A DNA stretch of 7,100 nt from positions 1 through 7,100 of the forward strand of contig PNND01000222.1 of the NCBI GenBank assembly GCA_013824045.1. Direction: 5' to 3'. The position numbers and the translations under genes were made by a program. This document shows positions 5,838-7,100 of the stretch, piece after piece (position 1 is the first letter of the stretch; every line of letters begins with the position of its first letter). The notes beneath the pieces were generated by a model. It saw nothing but the letters and a program-made list of their open reading frames with translations. It was not told where the DNA came from and did not search any database. This DNA is from Rhodobacter sp. Lineage in GTDB: Bacteria > Pseudomonadota > Alphaproteobacteria > Rhodobacterales > Rhodobacteraceae.

Positions 5838-7100
5838 TCAACCGCTTGGCTGGGCGGTCACATAAGTGCCCGGTGCCGGGGCAAGGATTTCGGCCCCCGA
5901 ATCGCCCGGAACGCGCGCCTTGATCTTCTTGCCCGATTGCTTTGCAAGCCACTCGGCCCAGCGCGGCCACCAGCTACCCTTGGTGTAGGTTGCAGTAGCC
6001 TTCCAGTCATCGGGTTCGCCTGCCAGCGGGGCATCACTGGTGTAATGGCCATACTTGCCCTTGGACGGCGGGTTGATAATCCCCGCGATGTGGCCGCTTT
6101 CGGCAAGGATGAAGGTCTTGTCCGGCGATCCCATCTGCTTCACGCCGTTGAAGCTGCCCCGCCAATGGGCGATGTGATCCGTCTCACAGGCAATCGCGCA
6201 GAGCGGCAGCTTCACGTCCGACAGATGGATCGGGTGGCCGAAGACGGGAAAACCGGTGGTGGCAAAGCGGTCGCTCTGGCACAGGCCACGCAGGTATTCC
6301 ACGGCCATCTTGGCGGGCAGGTTTGTGCCGTCGCCATTCCAGTACAGCAGGTCAAAGGCGGGCGGCGCCTCGCCCATCATGTAGCTTTTGATGGCGGGCT
6401 GATAGATCAGGTCGTTGGATCGCAGGAAGCTGAACGTACGCGACATAAAGAACCGCGACAGGATACCGTCCTGTGCCGACTGGCGTTCGATGCCATCGAC
6501 AAAATCATCGTTCAGGAACACCCCAACCTCGCCGGGATCGGAGAAATCGGTCAGCGTGGTGAACAACGTCGCCGATTTCACCGATGCATCGCCCGCCTTC
6601 TGCAAATGGCCCAGCGTCAGCGACAGGGTGGTTCCCGCGATGCAATAGCCGACGCAATTGATCTGCGGCTCGCCGGTGATGCGGCGCACCTCGGCCATGG
6701 CGCGCAGGTAACCGTCGCGGATATAGTCATCGAGGCCCACATCGGCATAGCTGGAATCCGGGTTCACCCAAGACACGACAAAGACCGTAAAGCCTTGTTC
6801 AACCATCCATTTGATCAGGCTGCTCGCAGGCTTCATGTCGAGGATGTAGAATTTGTTGATCCAAGGCGGGAAGAACAGCAGCGGGGTCTGATAGACCTTT
6901 TCCGTGGTGGGCGTGTACTGGATCAGCTCGAACATGCGGTTGCGGTAGACCACCGCGCCGGGCGTGGTGGCGATGTTCTGGCCCACCTGAAACGCCTCGG
7001 GGTCGGCCAGTGTCACCACCAGATCGCCGGAATTGTTCTCGATGTCATGGACGAGGTTTTCCAGCCCCTTCACCAGACTTTCGCCATCGGTTTCCACGGC
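5838..7100 (-). CDS. phaC: Class I poly(3-hydroxyalkanoate) synthase PhaC (N-terminus missing)
   Basis: Polymerises (R)-3-hydroxyacyl-CoA, mainly 3-hydroxybutyryl-CoA, into polyester at the granule surface, releasing CoA. About 420 residues are visible of a usual length near 600; the frame is open through the window edge, and the GTG at 7095-7097 is an internal valine rather than a start. The sequence runs from the end of the N-terminal domain (FQVGQNIATTPGAVVYRN) into the alpha/beta-hydrolase core. The lipase-like box GYCIAGT carries the nucleophile cysteine (codon 6642-6644). The catalytic Asp is in ETDHIAHW (codon 6177-6179) and the general-base His in SGHIAGIINPP (codon 6090-6092). The family motif PPWINKFYILDMKP is also present. 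The triad is intact, and no PhaE or class IV-type PhaR subunit gene is visible, consistent with class I. It is followed by phaP after 143 bases; its own promoter is outside the window. Confidence 0.97.
   Translation of the reverse strand, partial: AVETDGESLVKGLENLVHDIENNSGDLVVTLADPEAFQVGQNIATTPGAVVYRNRMFELIQYTPTTEKVYQTPLLFFPPWINKFYILDMKPASSLIKWMVEQGFTVFVVSWVNPDSSYADVGLDDYIRDGYLRAMAEVRRITGEPQINCVGYCIAGTTLSLTLGHLQKAGDASVKSATLFTTLTDFSDPGEVGVFLNDDFVDGIERQSAQDGILSRFFMSRTFSFLRSNDLIYQPAIKSYMMGEAPPAFDLLYWNGDGTNLPAKMAVEYLRGLCQSDRFATTGFPVFGHPIHLSDVKLPLCAIACETDHIAHWRGSFNGVKQMGSPDKTFILAESGHIAGIINPPSKGKYGHYTSDAPLAGEPDDWKATATYTKGSWWPRWAEWLAKQSGKKIKARVPGDSGAEILAPAPGTYVTAQPSG

Noticed and set aside
5194..5865. 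A 223-residue plus-strand open frame opposite phaP
   Set aside because: His/Gly/Arg-rich shadow of the phasin gene that also runs through the terminator and promoter region. No domain is recognisable.
5695..5970. In-frame upstream extension of phaP (92 extra residues)
   Set aside because: It overlaps the end of phaC in another frame and crosses the predicted promoter and operators. A strong ribosome-binding site supports the start at 5694.
7095..7097. GTG as a possible start of phaC
   Set aside because: The frame stays open to the window edge, and class I synthases have roughly 180 more N-terminal residues, so this is an internal Val codon.

Overview
The window looks like ordinary chromosomal DNA from a GC-rich alphaproteobacterium. 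The best guess is order Rhodobacterales (Rhodobacter/Paracoccus-like). The basis is the G/C-ending codon use, the class I phaC-phaP-phaR arrangement, and the character of the proteins. There are seven protein genes, two of them cut by the window edges. I see no RNA gene, mobile element, CRISPR array or phage gene, and no gap between genes longer than about 150 bases.

Left part, + strand (1-3470). First comes the 3' part of a glutamine-synthetase-like gene of the gamma-glutamylputrescine synthetase type. It overlaps by one base a complete FAD-dependent amine oxidase of the gamma-glutamylputrescine oxidase type. Together they look like the first two steps of the gamma-glutamylated polyamine (putrescine) breakdown pathway. 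After a 126-base gap comes a complete PLP-dependent aminotransferase of the DegT/DnrJ/EryC1/StrS family, whose substrate cannot be read from the sequence.

Centre (3471-3560). The aminotransferase converges on a minus-strand gene. The 90-base gap holds two perfect 11-bp-stem hairpins and a third, competing stem, probably acting as a two-way terminator.

Right part, - strand (7100-3561). Transcribed right to left are phaC (class I polyhydroxyalkanoate synthase, N-terminus outside the window), phaP (phasin, granule coat), phaR (polyhydroxyalkanoate-responsive repressor) and a LysR-family regulator starting 21 bases after phaR. phaP ends in a strong intrinsic terminator. The gaps upstream of phaP and phaR carry CTGC-N3-GCAG motifs, three in all, two of them the identical 11-mer CTGCAGTGCAG. 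This fits PhaR repressing both phaP and itself until polymer granules titrate it away. One site lies exactly in the 17-base spacer of the predicted phaP promoter.

No new biological system is evident. The most informative signals are the regulatory DNA of the pha locus, the orphan DegT aminotransferase next to polyamine genes, and the structured convergent gap.
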